Source: Gordionus sp. m RMFG-2023
Lineage: Eukaryota; Nematomorpha; Gordioida; Chordodea; Parachordodidae
Length of the DNA stretch: 64,000 nt
Assembly (NCBI RefSeq): GCF_954871325.1
Contig: NC_088779.1
Span: 11,472,846 to 11,536,845, forward strand
Direction of reading: 5' to 3'
The notes beneath the pieces are model-generated. The model saw nothing but the letters and a program-made list of their open reading frames with translations, was not told the DNA's origin and did not search any database. The stretch's first letter is position 1, and each line of letters opens with the position of its first letter. Position numbers and translations under genes: made by a program. This document shows positions 1-13,199 of this stretch, piece after piece.

Positions 1-1189
1 AATAAGCAGGTTTTTGTTTAATTCGTGGATTAGAAATCGGTATTATATTATCTTTATTGGTTTTTTTATTTTTGTCCACACTTCCCTCCTTAAAAGAATT
101 TTTAGAGTTAGAACCATAGTTTATAAATATGTTAAAACAATTTCTTATTCGTAATTAGTCTAAATGTCTCCTTTATACACCTTTATCTGTCTGCCATCAG
201 AATCGTAGACAAGTTTTAATTAATTTGAACTTTAAGAAGCTGAGTTCTGCGGATGCCACGGTAATTGTAATAATTAAAATAATCCTTAACACAATGGATA
301 TTTAATAAAACTTTATTTAATCAATCTAGTGTATATAATCTCCGTAATCAAGAAATGAACGTTTTCGTATAATCTTAATGTTAATTTTATTTTTTCTATC
401 AAATTTCCTATCATCTTAATGTTAATAAATCGAAGGAGACTTTAATGTTATATTTTTCTTTTAAAAAAAAGAAAAGTTTTTTTGAAAATTTTTTGTATAC
501 ATCAACGAGATTCGATCCCAAGACTTAACATTCCATAGGCAAACGTTCTTTCCAACTCAGCCCCCTTCTATCTTAAATTTAAAATTGTTCTTATATATGA
601 AACTATGTTTTGATAAAGTAATTTAATTATATCAATATTTTTTTTATTGGAAGCTCCAGGCTTGAGAAAAAATTTTAAAATTATTATCGGTTGGTCAGGT
701 TTGAGAAAAATTTATTAAAATTATAATGGGTCGGGCTGGACTTGGAAAATATTTTTATAAATTATATTGGGCTGGGTTTGGAAGAAATATTTCAAACTAT
801 TATCAGCTTGAACGCTTGGAATTTTTTTATTATTAACTATAGATCAAACATTGACCTAAAACAAATTTTTTTTCTTACAGGCCTGTGCTCGGGCTGATCA
901 AAAAACCAAGGCCCATTTTATTCCAGTTCTCAACTACCAAAATTATAAAGATCTTTGGTTGGAGTTGGGGAATTTTTTTATTATGGCCTTGGACCTTACA
1001 GATTTTTTTCAATATTAAATATTAGGCATAGGTGATCAGTAATATTTAACAAAGAATTGGGTATAAAGCAAAAGCTTTAAATATATTTTGACTCAAAACA
1101 TAGGATTTACACTTATTTTTAATGGATTGGACCTGGCCTGAAGGGGGGGGGGGTTATAAAGAATAAAAATTGGATATTATTTTGAAATA
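1..1189. other. intergenic, repeat-rich, no assignable gene
   Basis: No convincing gene was recognised. Positions 640-1130 carry loosely repeated GGGCTGG/GGCCCA-type blocks separated by A/T runs, like the subterminal zones of hAT-type elements elsewhere in the window, and a homopolymeric G run lies at about 1143-1152. One exon-like patch at about 201-262 (plus) has a CAG acceptor-like start, an open frame ending SSADAT and a GTAATT donor-like end, but it matches no family I know and could be chance. Confidence 0.4.
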
Positions 1190-1490
1190 ACAGTAACTAT
1201 CATAAGAGTAAAAAGAAAATTCTCATTCCTCGTTATTTTTGACGGGCTCAGCTATGCTGAAACTGGAGCTCTGGTACTCTTAGTTATATATTTTTCATTT
1301 TGCCCATCAAGAAAGGCAGATCATCATACTTTAAATTAAGAATATCTTATGAGGTGTGATTAACAAATCTACCTCTTTTTCTCCTAAATTTTAATATTTT
1401 TTATAAAATATCTAAATAAAATATATTTAGTATCATATACACATAATACTAATTATCCCTCAACTCCGTCATTCTTGACGGGTTAGTTAT
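1190..1490 (+). mobile_element. Helitron 3'-terminus-like fragment
   Basis: A hairpin CCGTCA-TTCT-TGACGG at 1466-1481 followed by GTTAGTTA, and a GGAGCTCTGG block near 1266, both recur in the same order at the right end of the large Helitron (GGAGCTCTGG near 22679, hairpin 22808-22825). A short 3' hairpin is the hallmark of Helitron termini. This looks like the 3' end of a second, non-autonomous or truncated family member. No Rep or helicase sequence accompanies it. Confidence 0.45.
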
Positions 1491-1618
1491 ATTATATAGC
1501 GTAAAATTTCCAATGGAGTTTATTCAATTAATAGACTTGCAAATTAATATTGCATTCAACGTATTCTGATCTGTTATATATTTAATTGACAAGATTTTTT
1601 AGTTCGGTTTCAGCGCAT

Positions 1619-2075
1619 TTATTCATTCTGATTGAACATCGATCCAAAATCAACTTTAAAGAGCTTTAACAGGAAATGATCCTCCAACAAATTTCGCGCT
1701 TGATCTAGTTATATATATTGAAAAATTTAATCTCAATTTTTTTTTGAAATGTATAGGCGGGCCATCACCTTCGTAAGAAAATTGTTTTTGACCTTCAATC
1801 TATGAATTAATGTAAATGAAGAAAGGCACTGCTCTTCTAAACTCATTTCCAATTCCTGCGCAGGCTCTTTCGCTGAGTGAAGGAAATTCTGAAGTTTTTC
1901 TTAAAGCGATCTAAAAAATTTTACGGAATGTCTATAAGTGTAATGATTCTTTCTAATTCAATATTGTCATTTTGCATAGCCTTACTTACTAAATTCACCT
2001 GGGTTAATATATAAAACCAGATGACAAGAGTTATCAAAAATGATATCACAATACGTTTGTCAGCGACGTTTCACA
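1619..2075 (-). CDS. unidentified coding-like segment, exon structure uncertain
   Basis: On the minus strand the base composition becomes less AT-rich and long open stretches appear. One runs from about 2075 to 1937, includes a hydrophobic stretch (ISFLITLVIWFYIL) that may be intron, then follows a CCAG acceptor with VNLVSKAMQNDNIELER and ends at a GTAAAA donor. A second (about 1914-1769) contains AKEPAQELEMSLEEQC and ends AAG|GTGATG. A third (1704-1619) follows a CTAG acceptor and ends DFGSMFNQNE-stop. The reading phases of these pieces do not join cleanly, so the model is not resolved. I do not recognise the protein. It lies on the same strand as, and beyond, the POT1 exons, so it could be either distal POT1 exons or a separate gene. 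Confidence 0.3.
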
Positions 2076-2109
2076 ATGCATTTTAATGAATAAATCGCTA
2101 GCCCAGTAT

Positions 2110-4406
2110 TATATGTCATTCTAGCTACATAACTTGCCTAATAAAATTAATAATATGTAATTAGAATAAATTATTTTTAATAGTTTAATAAAGTTTACGA
2201 AATAATTATTCATAATTAATTACTCCTAAACGGAAGAGTACAAAATTGGAGGATGAAAGGGCTATATTTAATATATTAGTTATATATTTTTAGTTAAGCA
2301 AAGGGCATCATGTGCTTAATTATTTTATTCTTGATTTTTGGAAGATATTATGAAAAATCTTCGGTTTAGGTTAAATAACTCGTAGAGGGGAGACGCCCCT
2401 AGAATTGCTAAAGATATCTTATAATCATAATATTTTAATATTAAAAAAAATAGTATTAGGTAGATAACTGGAATTATATATCTTAGTTTTATATCATTTT
2501 ATTATATAAAAAAATTCTTCGGTTTCATTTTCAGTATGAACTCGTTCATTTTAATAAAATATAAAAAAATTCTTTAAATAATAGATTTTATATTAATGAA
2601 AAATAAATAAAATGAGATTTTTTAGTGGAATCATTTTTCAAGTATTTTGCCTCCAGTAGGTAAAATTTTATTATAACTGATAATTTCATATGTTATAAAT
2701 AAGAATAGATTGTATTTTGTTTTTATACTTCTTAAATATATCTAGATACATATGTATCATCTAAAATGGATCTAGATACATCATCTAAAAATGAATATAA
2801 ACACAAATAAAATATTTATCATACTTAAATACATGGTTTGCAGAGCACAAAATATGCAAGCAATATTTATATATTTTGTTCTCATTCAATTCGAACATTA
2901 ATAATAAATCGTTCTTCGTAAAAATTCTTATGTAAAACGAGTATTTATTTTTTAAAAAATTTTTACATTATAAACTAATAATTTATTTATTAAAAAGGGG
3001 AATATCTATGAATTTATTTTGAAAAATTCTAAATAAATTTATTTACTTATAATTTTGTGCATCAATGGTATTGTTATTTTATAAAATGGGCGTCATATTC
3101 CTTTATATGATAAAATATCTTTCAATCTTGAACTGATATCTATTAATTTAAATGGGGGGGGGGGGGGATATTAAATGTTTGTTTTAATATTTTATATGTA
3201 CATTTTCTTTATTATATTAGTCTTAATATTTTTATATATATTTATATAAATTATATGCTCATCTGAAATAAAATGAATTTCGCATTTTTAATATAAGAAA
3301 GCGTTGTAAATCAAAATGTATCTTATACCACATTTGTATCTAGATATAGTATAATAAGATATAACTGTTGTTTTTATATCTATTTTAGAAATGAAAACAT
3401 TGGGACATAAAAATATATTCAAAAAATAAAATAAAATACAATTTTTTGAGATATTCAATTTAAAATATAAACAATTTGTTCGATTGAATAAAATATTAAT
3501 AAAATATAAATAAAAAATTTTTTCTAGTATATTACGTGGAGTAGAATAAAAAATATACAAATGATTATTGTTATTTTATTAATATAGAGTCAATATTTTT
3601 TTCTATTTAAACCCGAACCTAAACCTGAATCATTTTTTTAAATTTTATCCCCAACCCTGGAATCTTTTTTTGTCGAAGGGTTCACATCCATGATTAGAAG
3701 TTTTGTTCTACCATATTTTTATACTGCGTTAAATTTGATATTATTTATTTCATGTTGTAGGAAGAGGGGCATAGAAAAAAGTTGGGACAAGTCCACCTTT
3801 GAGCATATATATTTACTGGCATTAAAATTTTTATACATGGTTGTGTTGTGGCTATCACTATCTCAATTAACTATACAATATTATAAAGAAATAAACTTTC
3901 CAATAATATTAAATATAACGTTTTATTAATATTGCCTTAGAATTACTTCCATTATATTTTAAATTCTAAATATTATATAATATAAAACATAATATATATA
4001 TCTATTTTTACTGTAAAAATTCATCGTGGTCAAATGCATAAACCCCTCTGCCAAAATTTTTACCACCCCCGTGAAGAATTAATTCGACTTTTGGGAGTTC
4101 GACTTCAGTACTTTGGTTAATGGAGAAGGGTATAGGTGACACGTGAAAATTTGCTATTTTAACTATATCCCTAAGCTAATAAATAAAATCATCATTATGA
4201 TATAAAATAAAGGAGCAGATATAATATTTAACATATAGAGATAAAACATAATTACATTGTTTTGCCAATAATCAATATAAACCAACCCAATATTATCTTT
4301 CTTTTATTGTCTGCATTTAATCTTAACTTAATATTACAAACTTTATTTTTAGTAATTAAAATACATTACTATATTTTTTTAAAATTATTTCTATGGATCA
4401 TTTAGC
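2110..4406. other. AT-rich intergenic DNA with degraded transposon ends
   Basis: No gene recognised. A G run lies at about 3154-3167. At about 3609-3690 the strings ACCCGAACC and GGGTTCACATCCATG resemble the right end of the hAT at 8883-11528 (CCCGAACCGAACCC, then GGTTCGCATCCCTG) and are probably a degraded solo end of that family. The short open frames here are low-complexity Ile/Tyr/Phe-rich strings typical of random AT-rich DNA. Confidence 0.4.
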
Positions 4407-4414
4407 ATTGTTTC

Positions 4415-6817
4415 CAGAGTTGGGCAGTACCGCGAATACTTGTATCTAAGATACAAGATCCTTTTGTATCTTGTACTCAGTATCTTATTGATATTTTTAA
4501 TAAGATACTAGTATCTGTATCTAAGATCCTTTAATTTGAAAAGAATCTTGTATCATTTTCATTTTCTTTAAAAAGATACAGATACAGATTTTTTTTAATA
4601 TTCATGTTTAGAACATTTACATATCACACAATGTAACTTTATTTTCTGTGAAATCTTGTATTATTTTTTTTATTTTTTGGTATATTTTAAATATATTGAT
4701 AACCAAAATTAGTTGGAAATTTTACAGATCACAAAGATAGATATTTTAAAAATAACAACACCAAAAATAAGAAAAGGATATATTTTATATGAAATATTTT
4801 TTAATTTGTAGAATGTTTAACATATATTATAGTGAAGATGAAATTATAGATAGGTTCTCCTGAATCAAATCCGAATCTTAAAATTCTAGATGGAAAATTT
4901 TATAAAGTAATTCATGTGAAAAAGGACAAGGTACAAGCCGAATGTCAAAATTGCACAAGTAAAAAAGTTATTAAAGGTTGAACAAACTCCTCTACAAACT
5001 TTGTTAAACATATTAAAGTATAGTTTACATTTTTATTTTATAATTATTAACATAATAATACCTATACATAAGTCCCTCTTAGATAATTGTTATTAAAAAT
5101 TTTTATAGAAGATGGATGGTTGACAATTAAAATCATTTTGGATATCTACCGATACCACTTTTTAGAGGTCGATCCGATCCGATATACAATTGATATCGGC
5201 CGATTACCGATCCGATATCATATCTAATTTTGTATTCTGTAAAGATACCAATGGTTTTAATTTTTAATATACTTTTTATTAGTATAACATCTATAATTTA
5301 ACTATACCATAACTTATGTCATTTAAATATATTATAATGATCAGTTATAGTTTATATTCAATTCAATTGCAATTCTAAAAGTATATAAAATATTTTTATT
5401 GTTAAATCACTTTTATATAACAAGTAATAACATTAATCTATATACATATTAATTATTAACAATTATATTATGAAATTTGAAATAAATATTTAAAATAATA
5501 TTTAACATTAATATAGCGAAGATTTCTTTTTAATAATAGTAATACCAATATTTCCAATTTATCAGAGGTCAGCTTGCGGCGATACTGTCAATATCACCAG
5601 CTTCACTAAAAACAGATTTTGAGATTATCGCACACTTTTATAAACAGAAAGCGCAAAAAAATAACAATATGGTAGAATGTTTATTAATTAAATATTATTA
5701 TTAAAAAAATATACATAAAAATGGATTTCGATTTTATTTATAAAAATAAATGATTTCAGATATAACTATTTTTTTAAATTTTATAACATTTTATTTTTGT
5801 TAAAGACGCCATTTATATATCGGATCAAATTTTATAATATTGACCGATAACCGGTATTTTAAAATGGGTGAAATATCGGCCCGATCCTATGAAAAATATC
5901 GGCACATCCCTAATATTTTATATTTAATTATTTTAGCAAGTTATTATTAGAGCAAATATTTAAGCTAAATTTAACTTTATTAGTTACTATTTATTTATGA
6001 TATAAGTAAAATTACATTACAGTATTTATTTACAAAATTTAATCAATTTAAAATGCATTAAAGAAAATCGCTATGTAATTAACAATTAAATAATATAATG
6101 TTGTACATTATTTTCATATTTTTTTATATATAATTAATGATTTTGCAAGAAATATATAAAAAAAATTTGAAAAGAGATTTAAATGATATTTATATATATA
6201 TATGATATTACAAATGCAAGAATTAATAAGTCAAATTATAAAATATATCTAATTTAAAAAAATACATAAATATCACAAACAAGTAATGATAAATACTTAT
6301 CAAAGATAATGAATAAAATAAAACTAGTATATTTTTTTTAGAGATGCCATTTAGCCATACACAATCTATATTTAAAACAACAGAAAATAACCTGCAAATT
6401 ATAATTAACCATTTGATTTAATTTTTTTTCTTATTTGCACATTTTCAACTCCCATTAAATATACTACTCTCCCTTCCCTGTTTAAGCTATTAATGGACAA
6501 AAATTCATATTAAAATCCCTGGTTATTATAATTAATTCATCAATAAATATTTTACTAATTATTGCAAATATTCATTCTTATATGTGTATGCTATGTTCTT
6601 CACAAATAAATAATAAAAACTGTATTTTATAAACTATTTTAATTTAATTGGTAATGATAATTTAAAAGTATCTTGTATTTAAGATACTCTAATTTAGTAA
6701 AAGATACAAGTATCTTTTTGATATTTTGAAAAAGATACTAGTATCTGTATCTAAGATTCATTTTTTTATAAAGAATCTGTATCTAGATTCTTTTTCCAGA
6801 GGACCTGCCCAACTCTG
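4415..6817 (+). mobile_element. hAT-type DNA transposon, decayed, perfect 8-bp TSD
   Basis: Terminal inverted repeats start CAGAGTTGGGCAGT and end CTGCCCAACTCTG. They are flanked on both sides by the identical 8-mer ATTGTTTC (4407-4414 and 6818-6825), the TSD length of hAT elements. Subterminal zones on both sides contain many copies of a GTATCT/AGATAC motif. Between 4880 and 5030 a decayed BED-type zinc finger is readable (AECQNC, then NFVKHIK), interrupted by an in-frame stop, so the transposase is dead. A second repeat is nested at about 5143-5925. No catalytic core or dimerisation domain was seen. Confidence 0.8.
5143..5925. mobile_element. nested MITE-like repeat, GATCGGATC family
   Basis: Both ends are rich in CGATCCGATC / ATATCGGCC strings in inverted orientation, ending ATATCGGCACATCCCTAA. 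A second copy of the family occurs at 56305-56877 with the same internal landmarks (CTGATTTTGTATTCTG-like block, CGCCATTT near the right end). This copy sits inside the hAT element at 4415-6817, so it inserted later. The left terminus is degraded. Confidence 0.55.
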
Positions 6818-8882
6818 ATTGTTTCATAGAACCTCAAAATATAAGTTGGCCCAAAGTCCTAAATGCCATGGATTTGGGACTAATAAATTTAAATATCGGT
6901 TTGGGCCTAAAAAAATTATTTGTAATAAGGAACTAATGTCAGTGGCGTCGCTAGGGGGCGGCGCAGGGGCTCGAGCCCCCTGAAGTAAAAAATTTTTTTT
7001 TTAATGGCTCCTTAATATCTTCTTGAGCTAAAAATAAATTTTTAATTGCCTTCTGAATAATTTCTTTTATAATATTGAGTAATATATAGATTTAATTTTA
7101 TTAAAAAATTAATAAGACTATCTTAATTTTTATTAAATGAATACTATTTTAATTATTAGATTAGATTATTACATATCAATTATACTATGTCAGCTTGCAA
7201 TCAAATTATGTTTTAAAAATATAACAATATCACTCACTAAATATTAATTTAGCTTTAACAGTTGAAGCTTATTTGACTTTTATTATTTAAATTATTATAT
7301 AACCCTAATAAATATAATCATTTATTAATTGAAAATTAATAATATTTTAGCCGAGGTCAAAATCACTAATCAACTATATTATTGAATTTTAAATTTAATT
7401 ATCATGTCTCTTCCTAAAATTATTTTCAAGGTCCTAATCCAAATAAGTATAAGAAATTTATTTATAAAAAGTATGTAGACATATAGTATATAATCCTCTA
7501 TTATATATAATTTTTTATAAAATATTAGGTAAATGCCACTTTTACAGACGTATCTGACAGTTATATAATATATTACAGTTAATATTTTTAAAATTTTAAT
7601 AATAAATGCTTTTGATAATAAATATAATATAAGTAACAATTTGCTTACAAATATTTAACGCCATCTATTTATTTAAAATATAATGAAAGTTATACGTATA
7701 ATTTTCATCCCACGTAAAAAATTAGATATCTTTTCTTTTCTTTTTTACGTGTTTTAAGGAAAGCTATATTTTTCTTCTTCGAAAAATAGATTTGAGTTAA
7801 ATCTTTAATACAAATATATTTTTGATATTATTCCAAACTACCATTATTTTAAGATATAATATACCAACTAGAGATGGTGCGACAATAATATATAAAATCT
7901 TAATTGCTTTCATGATATCATTCTGGTTCTTATTATGTAGTTACAAAATGTTTCATTTCTAATATGGCATCCTTGCCGTGTAAATAACTCAAGGCTTCAA
8001 TATATTTGCATAATTTCTTCTAAAGATTTTAATGTTTTTATTGTATCAATTTTTCTAACAGATTGTGGTTACCATCGTGAGTCTCATGGATAGGACTGCA
8101 AATTAACCAGCATCTATTATTTGTGTGGCTATGTAATTTAAGATTATTACTATAGCTGCTGAGAGTGAGAGCATATTTTAGATAAGCAATAGGTCAACTG
8201 TGTAGTCGTTTATATAACATTGAAAATGGAAGATAATCTTTTAGAAATTTAATATCATACAATAATTTTCTCGATTACTTATCTAGCTTCCATCATGTCA
8301 TCTAAGAGGAAGCTCTAACCACCATATGGTTTTATGATTTTTGGTCGTTTATAATCTCTTCTTCAAGAATTGTAGATTTGGTAAGGTCTATAAATTTTTT
8401 ATTATTAGTCCATTCTATAAAACATTGTCTAAAATTAGTTTCATGAACTTTCGTCAATGTAAGTTGCTAAGAATTATAATATATTATGAAGTTTTCACAA
8501 ACTATTATCAATTGAGGCATATATGAATTAATTAAAATTTTTCATTTATTATTTCTTTAGACGCAAAATCATTTCACATCAACAATCGAAAATATTTTAT
8601 ACTGTAATAAATAGATTTTCTATTAAAAAATATTATTTTTATATGCTAGTTTATTTTGTATGCAAAATATAATACATGACATTCAGAATAATTATTTAGG
8701 ATTAGTAAATTTTAAAAAAGTATACTATCTATATATATAATCCTCAAAAAATGTCAATCAAATTTAGCCAATAGTTTTCTTTTAAATATTATTTGTCCAA
8801 TCAAAATGATTATAGCAGTAACAGTCATAGTCACAACTGTGACATTATATAGTCAATTATTTTACCTGATAATAGTCAATTA

Positions 8883-11528
8883 CAGGGATTCGAACCGAAC
8901 CCGGAGAAGTGAACCCGGGTTTTTAGAAAAAAACTCTGAACCCGAACCGAACCTGAACCCCATTTATAAAATTTTCAAAACCCCGAACCGAACCCAAGAA
9001 TTTTATTTGAACCCGGGTTCAGTGTATTATTTAAAATCATATATTAATATATGTAAATACAAATATTATATTTTCAAATTTCCAATTAAATGAAGTGTTA
9101 ATAAATTTTAAACAACTTAATTCATTTATGCCATTTTTTAATTTATTCTCGATTCCTATTGGAGTGTTAAAAAATTAAACAATTGAATTAATTTACGCCA
9201 TTTATTTTTAAATTTTTATCTTATTATTCTTAAAGATTATTAATTAGAAGAAAATGGTTAACAAATCAAAGTAAAAATTATTATATTGTTAATTTAAAAA
9301 ATTCTAAACATCTAACTTAAAAATTGTTAAATGTAGGGCAGTTTTTGTGAACTTATTAAAATGATTTTAAAATTTATATATGCTAATCATTTATTTTTGG
9401 TTCAGATTAATTTTTACAAGATATTAATGAAGTGCATATTATAAATGAAATTAAATTTATAAATATCTCTTTTTTAATTCTGAAATCATTGCTATTTAAA
9501 AAAATTGTTCTCTTTTTATAGATTTAAGATTAAAGATAAAGTCATATTTGATAAGCATTTTACCCTTAATACAATAGAAAAAAAATAATATGTTCATATT
9601 GCAAAGTAAAAATGTCTGGTAATCACTTGTCAAATTTAGAAAGACACCTGGAAAGAAATCACAACAATGAATATTTAAATTATTTAAATGAAAAAACCAA
9701 ATATCAGGAATTTTTATTGGCAAAAATACCTAAAATTAATATAGAAACCTTTTTTCCAAAAAAGCATATAAGTATAAATATATCATCTAATGATTTGATG
9801 AGTTCTATACTAGAACTTGTTACTGTAAATGGCCGGCCTTTATCAATTATTGAAGATTCGGGATTTCAAAGAATTATAAATCCACTTCCTATCTGGGCTC
9901 AATTTGGTTATAAACAAAGAAAATTTATCCAGAACTATTAATAAAACAGCCCAATCAATTAGAGACAAAGTATCGAGAGAGATAGAAGGAAAATTAATAA
10001 GTTTAAAAGTTGATGCAGTTCAACGACTAGATAGGTCAATTCTTGGTGTAAATTTTCAATTTATATCAAAGTCCATTATAAATTTGAGGACTCTTGGAAT
10101 TGTAGAGCTGAAAGAGAGATGTACAGGAGAATATATAAAAGAGAATATATTAAAAACTTTACTAAAATTTAAAATTAATATTGAACAAATATACACAATT
10201 ACTTCTGATAATGGTTGTAATTTTTTAAGAGCTATAAAGCTCCTGCAACTTGAAACTGATTATGATATAAGGAGTGAATCAGCAGATGAGGAAAATATGA
10301 ATGTAAATATATATAAATATGATATTGATGATATACAAAATACTTTTTTATCAACTATTATATCCTATCCGATTTATAGTGTACGGTGTGCAGCTCACAC
10401 ACTTCAGCTGGCACTTCAAGATGCTATAAAATTATCACCAAAGCTAGGAGCCTAAATTTAAAATTAAGACATCCCACTTACCAAAAGTTATTAAAAAATA
10501 TGAAACTCCCTAAGCCTGTGTTAGATTGCCACAGATGGCATTCAACCCATGATATGTTAGAAAGGCTGATTTTACTAAAACATAATATCGAAGATTTTTT
10601 TTCAGAGCAATCTGATTATTTATTGACTGAAGATTGGAAAGAGATAATAACGATTGTTGAAATTTTAAAACCGCTAAAAATCGCAACCAAACAATTCCAA
10701 TCTGAACAGTTAACACTGACAGATTTTTATGCAGCATGGTTAAGACGCTGCATCGAACTGGAAAAAAATCCATACCATTTTGCTCAATTACTATATTCTT
10801 GTCTTAAGAACAGAGAAGAAAGGTTTATAAAGAACGAAATTCTCTTAGGTGCCATATACCTGGACCCAAGATACAAGGTTAATTAAAAGCTTAGTAAATT
10901 AATTATTTTAGATTTATATTAAAATTGTTATTTTATGGAATATTTAAATATAAACAATATAAATCCTTACAATAATTACTGGATTTAGCTATTATAAAAG
11001 ATTAGATAAAAAAGAAAATATTTTGCATTAGGAGTCTGCTAAGCTGGAACACCCTGAATTATATATTTTATCTAAAATCTTATTTGCTGTTCCTGCAACC
11101 CAAGTTAATTTATCATATTTTCACATATAAATAATACATTTAACATAGGTTAGCGTTGAAAGATCTTTTTCACATTTGAAACTCATTCTTTCACCACATA
11201 GATCGAGGATGAGTGAACAACTCTTGGAAGATATTTTGCTAATACGTCTAAATAAAATTTTTAAAATTGATACATGACTATATGCTTTGTATTTTTAACT
11301 ATATTTGCCAATAAATAAAATAAAAAATTTATTTTTTATATCAAATTTATGTCTAGTTTTTTATTATGATTTAAATATAGAATTTTTTTTATCAACTCAA
11401 AAATTCTTGAACCCGAACCAAACCCGGGTTCAAAAATATTTCCCTGAACCGAACCCGAACCGAACCCACCTTTTTTTTTATACCCCGAACCGAACCCGGG
11501 CAAAAATTTTGTCGGGTTCGCATCCCTG
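8883..11528 (+). mobile_element. nested hAT transposon, perfect 8-bp TSD
   Basis: Ends are CAGGGATTCGAACC and GGTTCGCATCCCTG (inverted, one mismatch), flanked by identical GTCAATTA (8875-8882 and 11529-11536). Both subterminal zones are tandem CCCGAACCGAACCC-type strings, which create spurious Asn/Arg/Thr/Pro-rich open frames. The interior encodes a hAT transposase in the plus orientation. The perfect TSD and the fairly readable transposase suggest it is younger than the surrounding Helitron. Confidence 0.85.
9570..11276 (+). pseudogene. hAT transposase with BED zinc finger, spliced, frame-broken
   Basis: The frame opens at about 9570 with a BED finger (CSYC, then LERHLERNH). It continues to about 9900, shifts by one base near 9904-9935 into a frame with KLISLKVDAVQR and RCAAHTLQLALQDA, and shifts again near 10440 into a frame with the hAT signature RWHST, LTDFYAAW and AIYLDPRYK. 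An intron is likely at about 10879-11029 (AAG|GTTAAT to TTAG|GAGTCT). A second is very likely between CCTGCAACCCAA|GTTAAT (about 11102) and ACATAG|GTTAGC (about 11150), which rejoins VPATQ to VSVERSFSHLK. That is the C-terminal dimerisation domain, ending RLNKIFKIDT-stop. The two frameshifts make this copy inactive as assembled. Confidence 0.8.
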
Positions 11529-11536
11529 GTCAATTA

Positions 11537-13199
11537 TAATTTTGTTAATATATTATGTAATATTCAACTTCTTTATTAATTATTGGACGTTTGTCCTACT
11601 TAAATAGGTAGTGATTCTTAATAATATTTAATTAATATTAACAAATTCGGAAGTATTTAAGTTATGTTAAATTGTAGTTTTAATCTCCATGATATTTAGC
11701 GCCATCTATAATATTATGTTGAAATGTAAATATTTTGTCTTAATTGATGTCAAATATATTGTTCTTTCTATATATCTATAATTTATCTATCTATCTATCA
11801 TAGCAATTTTAAGCCAATTTAGATCATATTAGCAAAATGGATTTAATCTCCTATAAATCATGGAAAGCATTTCAGAAGTATTTTGAGGCAATAGGCAGGA
11901 AGGAACATTAGTATGAAAAAAATGTTTGCAGATAATCCTACAAGAGCTAAGGAATTCAAATCTATAATATATATATTCAATAAAAATCATCATAGCTTAA
12001 ACATATCAAACACGCATTCATAAACCAAATCGAACCGCCATTTTCAAAAAAAGAATTTCAATACAAAAAACAATTACAAAACATATAATAATATAATAAT
12101 TACAATAATTGATATTTTTTTTAACTGACACAACATCGAGCAAAACCTTCAATCATCAGTAAATAATTATATTTTTTAACAGACACCACATCGAGCAAAA
12201 CCATATACTTTCAATTTACACATCTTAATCTTGAAGATACTGAAAATCAAGAACAAGTTGAACAATACTGTGGGCCATTAAAATCTATTTTATTATTTTT
12301 TTTTAGATTCCTACACAAGATACCATTCAACAAAACCAAACAATGGAACGTTTCATACTACCAAAATCTAAAGAAGGCATTATTGCTTCAACAAGAGATT
12401 TTATATTTTTAAGATGTGATTCCGAAATATATATTTATTAGGTGAGGGGCTATTCTAATATTTTCCATTATTTTTTATAAATATGTTTATGAAGTATATA
12501 TTTAGTAATTTTATTTTATGTCCACAATAATAAATATTTTAAACTAAACTTATTTTTATAAAATTGAGTAATTCTTATATTTTTAAATTTTAATAATAAA
12601 TCAACATAAGAGAAAGCTAGAAAGAGACAGGCACTTTGTCGTATCAAGAAAAGGAACGAACAAAGTCTTATTCCTACAACATCCAACCATCTTGAAGATA
12701 CTGGAAATAAACAATTTGCTTCAACATTCAATCATCTTGAAGATACTGAAAATCAAGAACAAGTTGAACTAAAAATTAGATTGCAAATCTTATATTGCTG
12801 ATATGTTTCAGCAAATAGAGGAATTATTATAATTGCCTTCCAAAAATTAAAAATACTGTGGGCCATTAAAATCTATTTTATTATTTTTTTTTAGATTCCT
12901 ACACAAGATACCATTCAACAAAACCAAACAATAGAACGTTTCATACTACCAAAATCTAAAGAAGGCATTATTGCTTCAACAAGAGTAAATTTTATATTTT
13001 TAAGATGTGATTCCGAAATATATATTTATTAGGTGAGGGGCTATTCTAATATTTTATTATTTTTTATAAATATGTTTATGAAGTATATATTTAGTAATTT
13101 TATTTTATGTCCACAATAATAAATATTTTAAACTAAACTTATTTTTATAAAATTGAGTAATTCTTATATTTTTAAATTTTAATAATAAATCAACACAAG
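11537..13199. repeat. Helitron left region with 0.59-kb direct duplication
   Basis: The segment starting ACTGTGGGCCATTAAA at about 12268 recurs at about 12855 and again (start only) at about 13363. The blocks GAAAGAGACAGGCACTTTG (12617 and 13207) and GAAGATACTGAAAATCAAG (about 12233, 12739 and 13329) recur with the same roughly 590-bp offset. This is a head-to-tail duplication of the 5' part of the Rep gene. The first copy carries about 90 bp of extra sequence (12771-12850). At 12130-12215 two degraded pieces (CATCGAGCAAAACC, TACTTTCAATTTACACA) resemble the minisatellite unit found at 15.1-22.3 kb. Confidence 0.65.

Noticed and set aside
201-262. Exon-like patch with CAG acceptor and GTAATT donor
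   Set aside because: Too short, no homologous motif and no partner exon in the window.
8806-9093. Arg/Pro/Asn-rich open frame, and its counterparts at 11305-11607
   Set aside because: Generated by CCCGAACCGAACCC subterminal repeats of the hAT element.
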